Positions 6,327 through 7,403 of a stretch of 7,403 nucleotides of DNA are shown piece after piece. The notes under the pieces are model-generated. The model ran no database searches. It was not told the DNA's origin and saw nothing but the letters and a program-made list of their open reading frames with translations. Each line of letters starts with the position of its first letter. Within the stretch, counting starts at the first letter, position 1. The position numbers and the translations under genes are program-made. The DNA comes from an uncultured Clostridia bacterium (GTDB lineage: Bacteria; Bacillota; Clostridia; TANB77; CAG-508), in the NCBI GenBank assembly GCA_947589135.1, contig CANPZT010000067.1:1-7403 (forward strand). The letters run 5' to 3'.

Positions 6327-7403
6327 TTAGTCGGTAGAGTCCGTAAAACTCTCAATCTCACTCTCAATCATTATAATGTTTTGCATACCTTTAAGGAAAT
6401 CTAATACTTTCACTTTTCTATCAGAATAATATTCCTGTACAAAATCATTGATAAACTTAGCGAAAGTCATCCAGACAATTGGTTCTTTCGTTGAAACTTT
6501 TACCTTTGAGAAAATAATCTTTGTAGACATTTCTTTAAGTCTAACAGCTGTATTTGCAATTTCAAAGATTTCCTGCTGTTTTTTAGCTTTTAACTTTTTC
6601 AATCCCATAGCTGTTAAGACATACTTCACTCTTTCTTCGATAGGCTGTGTCTTATCAACACTACTAAAAATCTCTTCAAGCTGAGGTATGTCAGGCATAC
6701 ATTCCATTTCGACTCTGTTTTCAGACTTTCCGACCCCTGCATTTTCGTTCTGCTCGGAAGTTTCTTCTTCCTCTGTTGCTGTCTGTTCAGTCTGTTCGGA
6801 AATTTCTTCTTCCTCTGCTTCTGATTGTTCAGTCTGTTCAGAAATTTCTTCTTCCTCCGCTTCTGATTGTTCAGTCTGTTCAGAAATTTCTTCTTCCTCT
6901 GCTTCTACCTGTTCGGTCTGCTCGGGAATTTCTTCAGCAAATTCTACTGCTTCTACTATTATTTCATTATTAAATTCATAATCCTTATACTGGATTATTG
7001 CTTTAATCAGTTGCATAATAGTCACATAAATTTTGCTGTTTTTAAACTTACTTGCAACCTGTCTTGTACACCAAACCTTGTCCCATTGTCTGTAATTAAC
7101 GCCGTTGCTCTTTAAGATTTCTTCGATATTATTCCAAGTAATCTTACTAGCCTGTTCTGCAGATTTGATTATACTCTGAAAAAGTTCCTGCCTATTGTCC
7201 ATTTCAAGCCAACTTGAAACGGACTTTACAAATTCTTCATACGAACTGGACTTTTGGGCTAATTCGTTCAATTCCGGTATTTCATATTCCTTTTTACTTG
7301 GAATTTTAGAATCGTTCGGATTGTTTTCCTCTACCACTGCCTGTTCAGCCTGCTCGAAAGTTTCTTCTTCCTCTGCTTCCTCCTCTGCTTCTGCCTGTTC
7401 GGT
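6327..7403 (-). CDS. Hypothetical modular protein with acidic tandem repeats (5' end outside window)
   Basis: Only the C-terminal 358 residues are visible. The frame is open to the window edge, and a GTG at 7337 is an internal Val codon, not a start. From N to C: a Glu/Gln-rich linker (1-40), a helical domain of about 100 residues from IPELNEL to QYKDYEF (about 42-145), a linker of 14-residue repeats of the type EISEQTEQSEAEEE (about 155-220), and a second domain from IPQLEEI to MQNIIM (about 239-345). The two domains share IPxLxE, EExVKxV, QE(L/I)F, a Trp and a K(I/V)xV block in the same order, suggesting an ancient duplication. There is no signal peptide, membrane segment or known catalytic motif in view. 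Base composition is richer in G+C than in the neighbouring genes, hinting at a different origin. It ends at its own terminator. Function unknown; a scaffold or multivalent binding role is only a guess. Confidence 0.85.
   Translation of the reverse strand, partial: TEQAEAEEEAEEEETFEQAEQAVVEENNPNDSKIPSKKEYEIPELNELAQKSSSYEEFVKSVSSWLEMDNRQELFQSIIKSAEQASKITWNNIEEILKSNGVNYRQWDKVWCTRQVASKFKNSKIYVTIMQLIKAIIQYKDYEFNNEIIVEAVEFAEEIPEQTEQVEAEEEEISEQTEQSEAEEEEISEQTEQSEAEEEEISEQTEQTATEEEETSEQNENAGVGKSENRVEMECMPDIPQLEEIFSSVDKTQPIEERVKYVLTAMGLKKLKAKKQQEIFEIANTAVRLKEMSTKIIFSKVKVSTKEPIVWMTFAKFINDFVQEYYSDRKVKVLDFLKGMQNIIMIESEIESFTDSTD
6750..6936 (-). repeat. 42-bp in-frame coding tandem repeat (four units plus a partial)
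   Basis: Units run 6750-6791, 6792-6833, 6834-6875 and 6876-6917, with a partial fifth from 6918 to about 6936. Each encodes 14 residues of the type EISEQTEQSEAEEE. Units 2 and 3 differ by two bases, while units 1 and 5 at the ends are the most diverged, a pattern typical of copy-number turnover in the centre. As the unit is a multiple of three, gain or loss keeps the reading frame. Confidence 0.95.
7350..7403 (-). repeat. Second, longer variant of the same coding repeat at the window edge
   Basis: This 54-base stretch matches the 42-base unit of 6750-6917, with a 12-base internal insertion in which CTCCTCTGCTTC repeats the adjoining bases. It encodes TEQAEAEEEAEEEETFEQ. It lies before the first visible helical domain, so the repeat type separates domains more than once. 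The tract continues past the window edge. Confidence 0.85.

Noticed and set aside
6750..6936. CRISPR array
   Set aside because: The units are contiguous 42-base copies without unique spacers and they encode an in-frame peptide repeat.
6688..6981. Plus-strand Ser/Val/Cys-rich repeat open frame
   Set aside because: It is the antisense image of the 42-base acidic repeat (Glu codons read backwards give Ser/Phe/Leu-rich frames), with no ribosome binding site or independent support.
7335..7337. GTG as start codon of the repeat protein
   Set aside because: The frame stays open to the window edge and encodes the same Glu/Gln repeat type upstream, so the codon is an internal valine of a truncated gene.

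Overview
The window is AT-rich (by eye about one quarter G+C over its first 6.2 kb). It has strong AAGGAG-type ribosome binding sites, Lys/Ile/Asn/Glu-rich proteins, a standard genetic code (TGA used as a stop) and an AddA-type recombination nuclease. All of this points to a low-G+C Firmicute, most likely a Clostridia-like bacterium. Every gene I accept lies on the minus strand, so transcription runs from the right edge to the left edge.

Right part (about 6251-7403): the 3' portion of a gene whose start lies outside the window. It encodes an unrecognised protein in which two divergent helical domains of about 100 residues are joined by Glu/Gln-rich 14-residue tandem repeats. A second repeat tract precedes the first domain at the window edge. 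The gene is visibly richer in G+C than the rest of the window. It ends at a good rho-independent terminator (6276-6300) set inside a larger nested inverted repeat.

Middle (4073-6245): a consensus-like promoter (6217-6245, 17-bp spacer) drives a 477-residue helical protein of unknown function with a possible N-terminal helix-turn-helix. Its stop overlaps the start of a histidine-phosphatase-family gene (ATGA overlap), so the two are probably translationally coupled.

Left part (1-4060): a G+C-rich repeat block of about 90 bp lies in the leader between the phosphatase and addA. It creates a false 25-residue N-terminal extension of AddA. addA itself (1268 codons) is intact, with all helicase motifs and the RecB-type nuclease motif. 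After its stop come a hairpin, a 20-bp tandem duplication and a second hairpin at the window edge. The usual partner addB is not directly upstream of addA.

The simplest reading is one operon (unknown protein, phosphatase, addA) preceded by an unrelated, compositionally distinct gene. Only AddA has a confident pathway: double-strand-break end resection before RecA-mediated repair. The most novel item is the modular repeat-linked protein at the right edge. No gene-free stretch exceeds 300 bases, and I see no RNA gene, CRISPR array or insertion sequence.
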